The notes beneath the pieces are model-generated. The model was not told the origin of the DNA and did no database searches. It worked only from the letters and a program-made list of their open reading frames with translations. 9,788 bases of DNA from NCBI GenBank assembly GCA_024278255.1, contig JAJRTP010000088.1, forward strand, positions 1 to 9,788, in the 5' to 3' direction. Positions 1-6,827 of the stretch are shown here, one piece after another (position 1 is the stretch's first letter; each line of letters begins with the position of its first letter). The DNA is from Chloroflexota bacterium. GTDB lineage: Bacteria; Chloroflexota; Anaerolineae; Promineifilales; Promineifilaceae. The translations under genes were made by a program, and so were the position numbers.

Positions 1-1531
1 CGAAGTGGTGGCCGACGTCATCCTGGCGATGCGGGACGATGCCTTTGCCGTGACCATCCGCCAGGATATGGCCTTCTTTGATGAATACAGTTCCGGCCGT
101 ATCGTCAGCCGCATCACCACCGACACCCAATCTTTTGGCGAAGTCATCATGCTGGCCACGGACGTCATCAACCAGTTGGCCGTCGCCCTCATCCTGCTCA
201 TTGTTTTATTCAGCATCGAGTGGCGGTTGACGCTGCTTTTGCTGGCAATGGCCCCGTTTGTCGCCGTCGCCGCCCTCACCTTTCGCAATCTGGCCCGCAA
301 AGTCACCCGGCAAAGCGCCCGCGCTGTGGGCGAAGTAAACAAAGCCATTCAGGAAGCGGTGACCGGTATCCGGGTTGCCAAAAATTTCCGGCAGGAATGG
401 GCCATCTACCAGGAATTTAATGAGGTGAATAAGCAAGCGTACCACATCAACGTGCGGCGCAGTTTTGTCCTGGCCAATATTTTTACGGTTTTGAATATGT
501 TGTCGGGGGTGGGCACGGCCGTACTCATTTACGTAGGAGGCTTGACGGCCGTCTCCGGTATCATCAGCATTGCCGCCTGGTATTTATTTGTGGCTACGGT
601 AGACCGCTTCTGGTTCCCCGTCACCAACCTGTCTGCTTTCTGGAGCCAGTTCCAGGCCGGTCTGGCTGCCGCGGAACGGGTATTTGCTCTGACCGACGTA
701 GAATCGGAAGTGACGCAAACGGATAATCAACCGGTGGACAGCCTGCGCGGCGAGATTTTGTTTGCGCATATCTGCTTCCGCTATTCGGAGCAAGAACAGG
801 TGCTGGACGGCTTTTCCCTGCATATTGCTCCCGGCGAGAGTGTGGCTTTGGTGGGGCATACCGGCGCAGGCAAATCGAGCATTATCAAGCTGGTGGCCCG
901 GTTTTACGAGTTTCAGTCAGGGCAGATTCTGGTAGACGGCCGTGACATTCGCACATTTGATCTGACAGAGTACCGGCAGCAAATTGGTATTGTTTCTCAG
1001 GTGCCTTTTTTGTTTGCGGGCACGGTGGCGGAGAATATTCGTTACGGCCGTCCCGCCGCCAGTGATGGCGAAATCGAGACGATGGCCCGGCGCATCGGCG
1101 AAGGTGAATGGCTGGAAACCCTGCCGGACGGCCTTAACAGCCAGGTAGGCGAGCGGGGCAACCGCCTCTCCCTCGGTCAACGCCAGCTAGTGGCCCTGAC
1201 ACGGGTACTGGTGCAAAATCCCTGTATCTTTATCCTGGACGAGGCCACCGCCAGTGTAGACCCCTTCACCGAGTCCCAGATTCAACATGCCCTCAACCTG
1301 ATCATGGCCGAACGCACTTCCATCATCATTGCCCACCGCCTCTCCACCATCCGGGCCGCAGACCGCATTATTGTGCTGCAAAAGGGACAAATTATTGAAC
1401 AGGGGAACCACGAGGCATTAATGGCGCAAGGGGGACATTATGCCGAGCTGTACAATATGTACTTTCGGCATCAGTCTGCTTCATACCAACCACAGATGGG
1501 GGAATACGGCCGTTTAGAACCCGGCGACTAA
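1..1531 (+). CDS. ABC exporter half-transporter (permease fused to ATPase), 5' end missing
   Basis: Membrane ABC exporter half-transporter that would work as a dimer to export an unknown substrate using ATP. The frame is open to the left edge, so the true start and about the first 90-100 residues (first membrane helices) lie outside the window; the GTG at 5 is not a credible start. Counting from that GTG, residues 1-225 are the remaining transmembrane domain, with hydrophobic segments near 55-70, 75-92, 155-178 and 183-198. The ATPase domain follows: Walker A GHTGAGKSS 284-292, Q-loop Gln332, signature LSLGQ 388-392 (LSGGQ variant), Walker B CIFILDE 407-413, and H-loop His444 in IIAHRLSTI. 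This is the MsbA/MdlB-like (ABCB) architecture. All ATPase motifs are intact. The substrate cannot be read from the sequence. A second half-transporter partner may lie upstream. The stop TAA is 3 bp from the end of the convergent kinase gene. Confidence 0.95.
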   Translation, partial: EVVADVILAMRDDAFAVTIRQDMAFFDEYSSGRIVSRITTDTQSFGEVIMLATDVINQLAVALILLIVLFSIEWRLTLLLLAMAPFVAVAALTFRNLARKVTRQSARAVGEVNKAIQEAVTGIRVAKNFRQEWAIYQEFNEVNKQAYHINVRRSFVLANIFTVLNMLSGVGTAVLIYVGGLTAVSGIISIAAWYLFVATVDRFWFPVTNLSAFWSQFQAGLAAAERVFALTDVESEVTQTDNQPVDSLRGEILFAHICFRYSEQEQVLDGFSLHIAPGESVALVGHTGAGKSSIIKLVARFYEFQSGQILVDGRDIRTFDLTEYRQQIGIVSQVPFLFAGTVAENIRYGRPAASDGEIETMARRIGEGEWLETLPDGLNSQVGERGNRLSLGQRQLVALTRVLVQNPCIFILDEATASVDPFTESQIQHALNLIMAERTSIIIAHRLSTIRAADRIIVLQKGQIIEQGNHEALMAQGGHYAELYNMYFRHQSASYQPQMGEYGRLEPGD

Positions 1532-1534
1532 CCC

Positions 1535-4249
1535 CTAACCTCCACCATCATTGCTGTTATTATCAGAATCGTCCGGCCCCGGGGGTGAAGGCGTCGGCGG
1601 CGGTGTGCGGGATGGCGTTATCGGAACCGGGGTATTTGAGGGTTTAGGAGCGGGCGGTTGCAGCGTGGCTGTTTCAGTAGAAACCGGTGTGGGCGTAACT
1701 GTAGCTGTAGCCGGCAGCCTGGGCACCCACAGCCGGTGACCAATGCTCAAAACCGTAGTCTCCAGGCAATTGATGAGCATCAACTCCTCTACGGTACTGC
1801 CTGTAGCCAGGGCAATTTCAAACAAAGCATCTCCCCGCTTAATGGTGTACTCTTCCCAATCTTCTGGCGGGATGCAGGATGCTAATCGGGTTGCTGTCAT
1901 GTCAGGCGTATTGCTGGCGGTGGGAGTGGCTGTAGCCGTATGTGTAGGCGTCGGCGTCTGCGTAGGCGTAGGAGAAGGCAGCGCCAGTAAAACGGGCAGG
2001 TCATTGTTTTCGGCTACCAACCGGTCATTTTCCTTGTTCTGTAAACGCACTTTAAGGTTAAAAGGACCGGTTTGGTCAGTGAAATCAGCTATATCTACAG
2101 TCAGTTGGTACCGCCCATCGCCCGATGGCTCAGCAACAGTACCCAGTTCTATCTCTCCATCCTTGTTTTGCAGGGAAACAACAAATTGCTCGGTGGGAAA
2201 TAAAGAACGATCCCAAAACCAAGCCAGTGTAATAGCATCGCCATAAACAAATTGGTCATGGGGCGGCAGGTCGAGCATTTTTACGGGTGTCGCCAACAAA
2301 GGCGGTTCCGGGGTAGGCGTGTGTACAGATGGCAGAACTGCCGGAGCGGTGACCGCCTGGACGGGGGCTGGCAGGGGCTGGCCTCTGACGATAAACTGCT
2401 GGGCACTGACTAACCCGGCCACAAAGAGCAGAATGATTAACAGGGAAACGGCCGTATACACCCCTCGTCCATAAACAGCCATAAAAGGTTTGCGTTTTGG
2501 CCGGCTTTCGGCCTCTAAGGCTTCATCTAAAGCCAACAAGAAAGCATCCAGGTCTGGTATTCGCTTACAAGGATCTTGTTCCGTGGCGGCCTGTACTAAG
2601 GCATACGTTTCCGGCATCAAATCAGTCCTGGCATCCTCCAAAGGCATACCATTGATTAGCAGATTGCTCGAACCATTGTTTGAGGGATGCCAATTGTTCA
2701 TGGGAATAACCGGCGGGGTACCGGCTAACATTTCATAAAGAATAATGCCTAATGAGTAAATATTACTGCTGACTGTGAGCGGTTCACCCACCAATTGTTC
2801 CGGCGAAGCATAATCTACCACATTCACGGGTCGGGAAATGGCGCTAAAATCGGCCGCCACTGGAATTTCCAACCCGACAATGACAGGCAAGCCGTCATGG
2901 GAGAGTACGATATTTTCCGGCCGTAATTCATTATGAATCACACCGGTCTCATGAACTACGGCCAACGCTTCAACCGTTTGCTGCATAAATTCCAGCGATT
3001 CTGTGACCAGGAAAGGGTCTTCCTCTTTGATTCGCCGCTGTATCTCTAAATTGAGTGGTTGGCCTGAAGTATATTCATAAGCCACATAAGGTTGATTGTC
3101 CTCTGTCACATCAAACCGGGTAATGGCGGCTACACCTGGGTGATCAATGGAAGTCAGAGCGTTGATCCTATTCTGGAAACGGGCCAGGAAATTGGATTCA
3201 CCGGTAGCCGGTAAACGCAGCAAGGTGAGAACGGCCAGGTTTTTCAGAGCTACGTTATAGGCCAGGTATCGTTGATAAATGCGGGTGCTGTCTCGCTTGA
3301 ATTCCCGCTTGATTTTGTAGTTTTCAATTTGTACACCGGGTAAGGCCACTACCCCTCTGGAGGTAGAGGTCTCTACTGTGGGTAATTCGCCCAGCGCTTC
3401 TTCTACGGCCGTATCCAAAGCAGCCAACATCTCAGCCATAGAAGCAAATCTATCCTCCGGCTCTCTGGCCAGAGCAGTCAAAATGACATCTTCCAGGCTC
3501 CAGGATAATTCCGGATTGTACTCCTGGGGGGGGACCGGCGGTTCCGTTGCTTTCCGCTTGAGCGTAGTGATCCAACTATCCGAATTATAGGGCAGATGGT
3601 TGGTTAGCATCCGGTACAAAATGACGCCCATCGCGTAGATGTCTATAGCGGCCGTTAAATTTTCCCCCTCAATCTGTTCCGGAGCCATATAATCGGGTGT
3701 GCCCGGACCAAAGCCACTTTGGGTCTGCATACTCACACCCACAATTTTTGCCAGACCAAAATCGCCCAAATAGGCATTTTCCCGCGTATCCAGCATGATA
3801 TTAGCCGGTTTCATATCCCGATGAATCGTCCCCTGCTGATGCGCAAATTGCAGGGCATTGGCTACCTGGCGGAAAAATTGATAGGATTTGGCAATGGAAA
3901 GAGGGGCATTCTCCAGCTCTAGATATTCTTCAAAAGACAGCCCGTTAATATACTGCATGACCATGTAATACAGGCCATCATCTGTTACCGAAAAATCATA
4001 AACCTGGACGATATTGGGGTGATGCAATGAGGCGGCTGCCTGAGCTTCGTAGCGAAATCGTTCAATAAAACCAGGTACCTGGGTGTGAAACGGGTGTAAT
4101 ATCTTGACGGCAATATCGCGATCAAGATCGGGATGCCTGGATTTATACACCTCGGCCATTGCTCCCCGGCCCAGGAGTCGTTCCAGCTTATATCGGCCTA
4201 CATTACGGCCCACATGATAAGCAAAATGGTTTGTTTCGAGGGTGGTCAT
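1535..4249 (-). CDS. Membrane Ser/Thr kinase with tandem pseudokinase and extracellular LysM domain
   Basis: A 904-residue Hanks-type kinase, probably sensing the cell wall. Residues 20-280 form a canonical catalytic domain: glycine loop LGRGAMAEVY 26-35, Lys49 in AVK, alpha-C Glu68, HRD 143-145 with Lys147 and Asn150, DFG 163-165, and APE 189-191. Residues 308-575 are a second kinase fold that lacks the key residues (HNE 439-441 for HRD, no DFG). A basic stretch (RPKRK) precedes one membrane helix at 597-616. Outside the cell come a Pro-rich linker, a beta-rich, possibly Ig-like region at 655-755, a Thr/Pro tract, a LysM domain at 799-845 bounded by Cys792 and Cys828, and a Thr/Pro tail ending in Asp/Asn/Gly. 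The layout parallels PASTA kinases such as PknB, with LysM replacing PASTA. The start is the first ATG; its AAGGAG (4252-4257) lies only 2 nt upstream, which is unusually short, so the exact start is less certain. The gene is monocistronic and convergent with the ABC gene. Confidence 0.93.
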   Translation of the reverse strand: MTTLETNHFAYHVGRNVGRYKLERLLGRGAMAEVYKSRHPDLDRDIAVKILHPFHTQVPGFIERFRYEAQAAASLHHPNIVQVYDFSVTDDGLYYMVMQYINGLSFEEYLELENAPLSIAKSYQFFRQVANALQFAHQQGTIHRDMKPANIMLDTRENAYLGDFGLAKIVGVSMQTQSGFGPGTPDYMAPEQIEGENLTAAIDIYAMGVILYRMLTNHLPYNSDSWITTLKRKATEPPVPPQEYNPELSWSLEDVILTALAREPEDRFASMAEMLAALDTAVEEALGELPTVETSTSRGVVALPGVQIENYKIKREFKRDSTRIYQRYLAYNVALKNLAVLTLLRLPATGESNFLARFQNRINALTSIDHPGVAAITRFDVTEDNQPYVAYEYTSGQPLNLEIQRRIKEEDPFLVTESLEFMQQTVEALAVVHETGVIHNELRPENIVLSHDGLPVIVGLEIPVAADFSAISRPVNVVDYASPEQLVGEPLTVSSNIYSLGIILYEMLAGTPPVIPMNNWHPSNNGSSNLLINGMPLEDARTDLMPETYALVQAATEQDPCKRIPDLDAFLLALDEALEAESRPKRKPFMAVYGRGVYTAVSLLIILLFVAGLVSAQQFIVRGQPLPAPVQAVTAPAVLPSVHTPTPEPPLLATPVKMLDLPPHDQFVYGDAITLAWFWDRSLFPTEQFVVSLQNKDGEIELGTVAEPSGDGRYQLTVDIADFTDQTGPFNLKVRLQNKENDRLVAENNDLPVLLALPSPTPTQTPTPTHTATATPTASNTPDMTATRLASCIPPEDWEEYTIKRGDALFEIALATGSTVEELMLINCLETTVLSIGHRLWVPRLPATATVTPTPVSTETATLQPPAPKPSNTPVPITPSRTPPPTPSPPGPDDSDNNSNDGGG
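1712..1876 (-). other. LysM domain of the Ser/Thr kinase
   Basis: Residues 792-846 of the kinase. The core runs from EEYTIKRGDALFEIA through the loop STVEELMLINCL to IGHRLWVPRLP, which matches the LysM pattern (Y-x-V-x-x-GD-x-L-x-x-IA ... L-x-x-x-N ... I-x-x-G-x-x-L-x-VP). Cys792 just before the domain and Cys828 inside it could form a disulfide, which fits a location outside the membrane. LysM domains usually bind N-acetylglucosamine-containing glycans such as peptidoglycan; the ligand here is inferred. Confidence 0.85.
1910..1975 (-). repeat. Thr/Pro low-complexity tract in the kinase
   Basis: Residues 759-780 are a run of short PT, TA and TP units encoded by near-repeats of a 6-base unit (GTAGGC / GTCGGC on the plus strand). 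It is a flexible, probably extracellular spacer before the LysM domain. A similar tract follows LysM at residues 847-890. Such repeats are prone to length variation by slippage. Confidence 0.75.
2525..3328 (-). other. Pseudokinase domain inside the Ser/Thr kinase
   Basis: Kinase residues about 308-575 align by eye with a second Hanks-type fold. Fold landmarks kept include FLARF near the alpha-C helix (354-358), IDHPGV (368-373), VIHNELRPENIVL (437-449), YASPEQL (480-486) and the helix IYSLGIILYEML (497-508). Catalytic positions are lost: no glycine loop, no clear VAIK lysine (Thr342 aligns there), Arg361 in place of the alpha-C Glu, HNE for HRD, and VGLEIP where DFG should be. It is therefore likely a scaffold or allosteric regulator of the first domain. 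Domain edges are approximate. Confidence 0.8.
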
Positions 4250-4251
4250 GT

Positions 4252-4484
4252 CTCCTTACAACCCGCTTCCACTACGCAGCTACCATACAACACACACTTT
4301 TTAGTTATATTATAAATACATAACCGGAAAAATATAGCACCTTGTTTAACTTTTTACCGTAAACTGGATAACATTTTAACTATTTTCGTCATCATCAGGT
4401 CTAACCAAGCTCGCCAATCCAGTTAAAATATCCCACAAGGCCAAGGTGCTACTGTAATGAGAGAAGAGAATGGGAATGATTTAT
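4252..4484. other. AT-rich gap upstream of the kinase with nested inverted repeats
   Basis: This 233-bp gap has no gene. It holds a 10-bp exact inverted repeat (4335-4344 TAGCACCTTG with 4442-4451 CAAGGTGCTA) enclosing an 8-bp exact one (4362-4369 AACTGGAT with 4417-4424 ATCCAGTT). Read on the minus strand, the outer right arm is followed by a T-rich run (TATATTTTT), so it could end the SH3b gene transcript or act as a leader structure for the kinase. No known riboswitch was recognised. Confidence 0.5.
4309..4314 (-). promoter_or_regulatory. Possible -10 element for the kinase gene
   Basis: A perfect TATAAT on the minus strand lies about 60 nt upstream of the kinase ATG, just after the T-rich run that follows the inverted repeats. 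No convincing -35 box exists at 16-18 nt spacing, and the region is AT-rich, so this is a weak call. Confidence 0.35.
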
Positions 4485-5144
4485 CTATTCATTATACACG
4501 ATAAATGGCACGGCAACCCACCCTTCGCTGCCTGATGGCGCCCTGACTTGCTGCCAATCCAGTTCGCCATCTGATTCCAGCCCTGGCAATAATTCCAGAA
4601 TGGTACCGTCCAACAGCCATTCTACCTGCTCACCATCTGTGCTGGGGATGGAACGGAGCCAGACGCCAACGCCGCTCTGGACGATGGCGGTAGCGGGCTG
4701 TGGGGTATCGGTGGGCAGGGGCACGGCCGTATCTGTGGCTGGCAGTAAAGGGGTGGGACTGGGCGGCAGGGGCACGGCCGTAGCAGTAATGGCTGGTTGG
4801 TCCACGGTATCGGTCGGTAAGGGTGAGGGGACGGCCGTTGTGGGCACGGCCGTAAATACAGGCGACGGTTCTGCTTCCACCGACGTCCCGGATTCATCCG
4901 ACGCATCCGTGCTGAATGGATTCAGCCAGCCGATAACGCCCAACATGATTAACCCCACCAAAAAAGCGGCGCCAGCCCGGATAATATCCACCTGCATGGC
5001 CCGGCGGGCTTCCACCTGCCCCACATTGTACGTGGCCTTAACTGATTGCCCTTTGTAACGGAAAGCGCGGATGGCAAAATAAACTGCCACGATGAATGCG
5101 CTCAAGGCCAAAAGTAGAATGACAAAATTAAGTACGGACGTCAC
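4485..5144 (-). CDS. Two-helix membrane protein with Pro/Thr linker and C-terminal SH3b domain
   Basis: A 219-residue protein of unknown specific function. Residues 4-26 and about 57-75 are hydrophobic membrane helices separated by a basic, polar stretch (RAFRYKGQ to EARRAM). A long Pro/Thr/Ala linker follows at 90-150, containing several TAVP units, and then a bacterial SH3-like (SH3b) domain at about 158-219: VGVWLRSIPS, then a WLLDGTILELL strand pair, then WQQVRAPSGSEGWVAVPFI. SH3b domains often bind cell-wall peptides; here that is an inference from the family. I chose the GTG at 5144 because AAGGAGG sits just before it; an upstream in-frame GTG at 5159 adds five residues but has no well-placed ribosome binding site. 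With two helices, the domain would sit on the same side of the membrane as the N-terminus, probably outside. It has its own extended -10 promoter. Four copies of ACGGCCGT lie in its linker coding sequence. Confidence 0.85.
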   Translation of the reverse strand: MTSVLNFVILLLALSAFIVAVYFAIRAFRYKGQSVKATYNVGQVEARRAMQVDIIRAGAAFLVGLIMLGVIGWLNPFSTDASDESGTSVEAEPSPVFTAVPTTAVPSPLPTDTVDQPAITATAVPLPPSPTPLLPATDTAVPLPTDTPQPATAIVQSGVGVWLRSIPSTDGEQVEWLLDGTILELLPGLESDGELDWQQVRAPSGSEGWVAVPFIVYNE

Positions 5145-5148
5145 GGCG

Positions 5149-5155
5149 CCTCCTT
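5149..5155 (-). promoter_or_regulatory. Ribosome binding site that sets the SH3b gene start
   Basis: AAGGAGG on the minus strand ends 4 nt before the GTG at 5144. It lies inside the open frame of the alternative GTG at 5159, so it favours the shorter protein. The spacing is short but usable. Confidence 0.65.
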
Positions 5156-5198
5156 CCACAACCAGAACTTTTTCTCCGTTTCCTGCTCTGCCGCCCCT

Positions 5199-5207
5199 AT
5201 TATACCA
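5199..5207 (-). promoter_or_regulatory. Extended -10 promoter of the SH3b gene
   Basis: TGGTATAAT on the minus strand is a consensus extended -10 (TGn-TATAAT). It is about 55 nt upstream of the GTG start, within the 121-bp gap after mazG. The -35 region is poor, as is common for extended -10 promoters. It implies that this gene can be transcribed independently of mazG. Confidence 0.55.
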
Positions 5208-5265
5208 TTATCGTAAAGGATTTTGTTATTTTGTTTGGATGGAGATGGGATACGGCCGTACCTCC

Positions 5266-6714
5266 TCACCCCCCCACTCCCTCATCCCTCTTCACCTCCC
5301 GCCACAAAACATCCAACTCCGCCAGCGACAACTGCGTCATATCAATCCCCCGCTGCCGCGCCAGCCGCTCCACCCCCTGAAAACGGCGCGTAAACTTCAG
5401 ATTCGCCTCCCGCAAAGCCGATTCCGCATCCACCCCCAGCCACTTCGCCACATTTGCCAGGACAAACAACACGTCCCCCAACTCATCCGCCCGCTCGGCA
5501 ACTGTCTGCGCCGCCTTTAACTCCCGAATCTCCTCATCCAGCTTGGCGTACACCCCGCTCACGTCCGGCCAATCAAACCCCACTTTACTCACCCGCTTCT
5601 GGATTTTTTGGGAGCGGGCCAGCGCCGGCAACGCGGCCGGCACATTATCCAGCGTCGAATTGGGCTGGCGGTTCTTCTCCGTCTTCTTCAATGCCTCCCA
5701 ATTCCGCACCACCTCATCACTGTCCGCCACCTGCCAGTCGCCCCAGACGTGCGGGTGGCGATATTTCAGCTTCGCCTCAATCCCGGCAATCACCTGTGCC
5801 AAAGTAAACTCCCCCGCCTCGGCCGCCATCTGCGCCTGCATGACGATGTGATAGAGCAAATCGCCCAACTCCTCCCGCAGTTCCGCCGGATCATTGGCGT
5901 CCAGGGCAACCATTACCTCCGCCGCTTCCTCCAGAAACCCGGCGCGCATACTTTGCGGCGTCTGCTCCTGGTCCCAGGGGCAGCCGTCCGGGCTGCGCAG
6001 AACGGCCACCGTTTCCGTCAGCGCTGCCAGGGAAGACGCCTGGGGTAGCGGCGGCAGGTAGAGGCAGGTGAGATGGTCAATCTGCGGACTGCGGTCTATG
6101 GCGTACAGGGGGAGTTGCTCCACTACTTCGTCCACATTCCCGGCAGCGTGAATCAGGGTGACGGGGTGTTCGTCCGGGTAAAGGCGGTTGAGCAGCAATT
6201 TCAGTTCCCCGGCCAGGAGACGGCTGTACACCTGCCCCAGCAGCACGGGATAATCGGGGTTGAGGGGCGGGTACAGGTATTGGGTCAGTTCGATGGCGTC
6301 GAATAGCTGCAAGCCGTCCAGAGCGTCCGCTTGCACGGCCGTTAACGCCGGTTCCACAAAACTCAAGCCGGCCACTATGCGAACAGGCACGTCTTCTGCC
6401 TCCGCCAATTCCACCAACCGCGTCACGGTAGATTCCCCCACAAAGGGATGTCCCGGCACGGCGTATATGATGTCAGCGGTACGGCCGTCCCCCAGCAGCG
6501 TCGTTACAATCTGTTCATAGACAGCGGCAAAAGAGTCGGCCGTATCATACACATCGTCAAAACTCACCCGCGCCACCCTATCCGGCAAGTCAGCCACGGC
6601 CGGATGGCGCAGCGTGCGCAGATACACCTTCTCCGCCCCGGACAAAATCTCCCAGGCCTCCCGCGTCAGGAAACGGCCGTCGCCCGGCCCCAAACCTACA
6701 ATCGTAATCCCCAT
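5266..6714 (-). CDS. mazG: Tetrapyrrole methylase-like / MazG nucleotide pyrophosphohydrolase fusion (YabN type)
   Basis: A 482-residue cytoplasmic house-cleaning enzyme with the same layout and nearly the same length as B. subtilis YabN. Residues 1-215 form a tetrapyrrole (corrin/porphyrin) methylase-like domain with GLGPGD at 7-12 and AVPGHPFVGES at 85-95. Two MazG domains follow. The first begins at CPWDQEQT (245-252) and has E263xxE266 and E282xxD285 plus HPHVWGD (320-326). The second has E395xxE398 and E411xxD414. Both keep the acidic residues that bind Mg2+, so NTP hydrolysis to NMP and PPi is expected; the methylase part's substrate is unknown in this family. The ATG at 6714 gives the usual N-terminus MGITIVGLGPGD; an in-frame TTG at 6732 overlaps the terminator tail and is unlikely. 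GGAGG (6726-6730) lies 11 nt upstream, a long spacing. The gene follows directly after the rpsI terminator. Confidence 0.95.
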   Translation of the reverse strand: MGITIVGLGPGDGRFLTREAWEILSGAEKVYLRTLRHPAVADLPDRVARVSFDDVYDTADSFAAVYEQIVTTLLGDGRTADIIYAVPGHPFVGESTVTRLVELAEAEDVPVRIVAGLSFVEPALTAVQADALDGLQLFDAIELTQYLYPPLNPDYPVLLGQVYSRLLAGELKLLLNRLYPDEHPVTLIHAAGNVDEVVEQLPLYAIDRSPQIDHLTCLYLPPLPQASSLAALTETVAVLRSPDGCPWDQEQTPQSMRAGFLEEAAEVMVALDANDPAELREELGDLLYHIVMQAQMAAEAGEFTLAQVIAGIEAKLKYRHPHVWGDWQVADSDEVVRNWEALKKTEKNRQPNSTLDNVPAALPALARSQKIQKRVSKVGFDWPDVSGVYAKLDEEIRELKAAQTVAERADELGDVLFVLANVAKWLGVDAESALREANLKFTRRFQGVERLARQRGIDMTQLSLAELDVLWREVKRDEGVGG

Positions 6715-6725
6715 CAGCTTCACAT

Positions 6726-6730
6726 CCTCC
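6726..6730 (-). promoter_or_regulatory. Ribosome binding site of mazG, abutting the terminator tail
   Basis: GGAGG on the minus strand starts right after the T tract of the terminator at 6731-6762. It is 11 nt before the ATG at 6714. The crowding means the mazG leader on any read-through message begins inside the terminator. Confidence 0.5.
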
Positions 6731-6762
6731 AAAACAAAAAGGCGAGTCCCAAGACCCGCCTC
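6731..6762 (-). terminator. Rho-independent terminator after rpsI
   Basis: On the minus strand, GGCGGGTC (6760-6753), loop TTGG, GACTCGCC (6748-6741) form an 8-bp stem with one G-U pair, followed by TTTTTGTTTT. It closes the ribosomal operon about 65 nt after the rpsI stop and ends at the mazG ribosome binding site. No convincing promoter is visible between this terminator and mazG. Confidence 0.88.
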
Positions 6763-6827
6763 TAAATAACAAACAGTATACGCAATGCACCGACACGCAT
6801 CACACTTAGAATTTTAACGAAGATTGT

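Larger units (their letters stand above)
515..6680. repeat. Dispersed palindromic octamer ACGGCCGT (15 copies)
   Basis: Exact copies start at 515, 545, 936, 1044, 1506, 2448, 3405, 4723, 4774, 4831, 4846, 5252, 6335, 6481 and 6673. In genes it is read in two frames: as Thr-Ala-Val and as (Asp/Tyr)-Gly-Arg. One copy (5252) is in the gap after mazG. One-base variants keeping CGGCCGT start at 93, 2917, 3648, 6536, 9515 and 9617. It contains an EagI site. None of the exact copies is in the ribosomal cluster after 6681. Confidence 0.85.

Noticed and set aside
1551..2246. Plus-strand open frames opposite the kinase 3' end
   Set aside because: They mirror the low-complexity Thr/Pro coding on the minus strand and show no recognisable protein features or ribosome binding sites.
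4335..4451. Insertion sequence or complete mobile element
   Set aside because: No transposase, no target-site duplication and only 117 bp; the inverted repeats alone do not establish mobility.
4491..4496. TATAAT on the minus strand near the end of the SH3b gene as a kinase promoter
   Set aside because: It lies in the final codons (Tyr-Asn) of the SH3b gene, has no good -35, and is about 240 nt from the kinase start; the TATAAT at 4309-4314 is better placed.
4600..5058. 152-residue plus-strand frame opposite the SH3b gene
   Set aside because: Gly/Val/Ser-rich shadow of the Pro/Thr linker; the minus-strand gene has a promoter, ribosome binding site and recognisable domain.
6777..6782. TATACT on the minus strand as a mazG promoter
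   Set aside because: Transcripts from it would immediately meet the terminator at 6731-6762, and the -35 region is poor.
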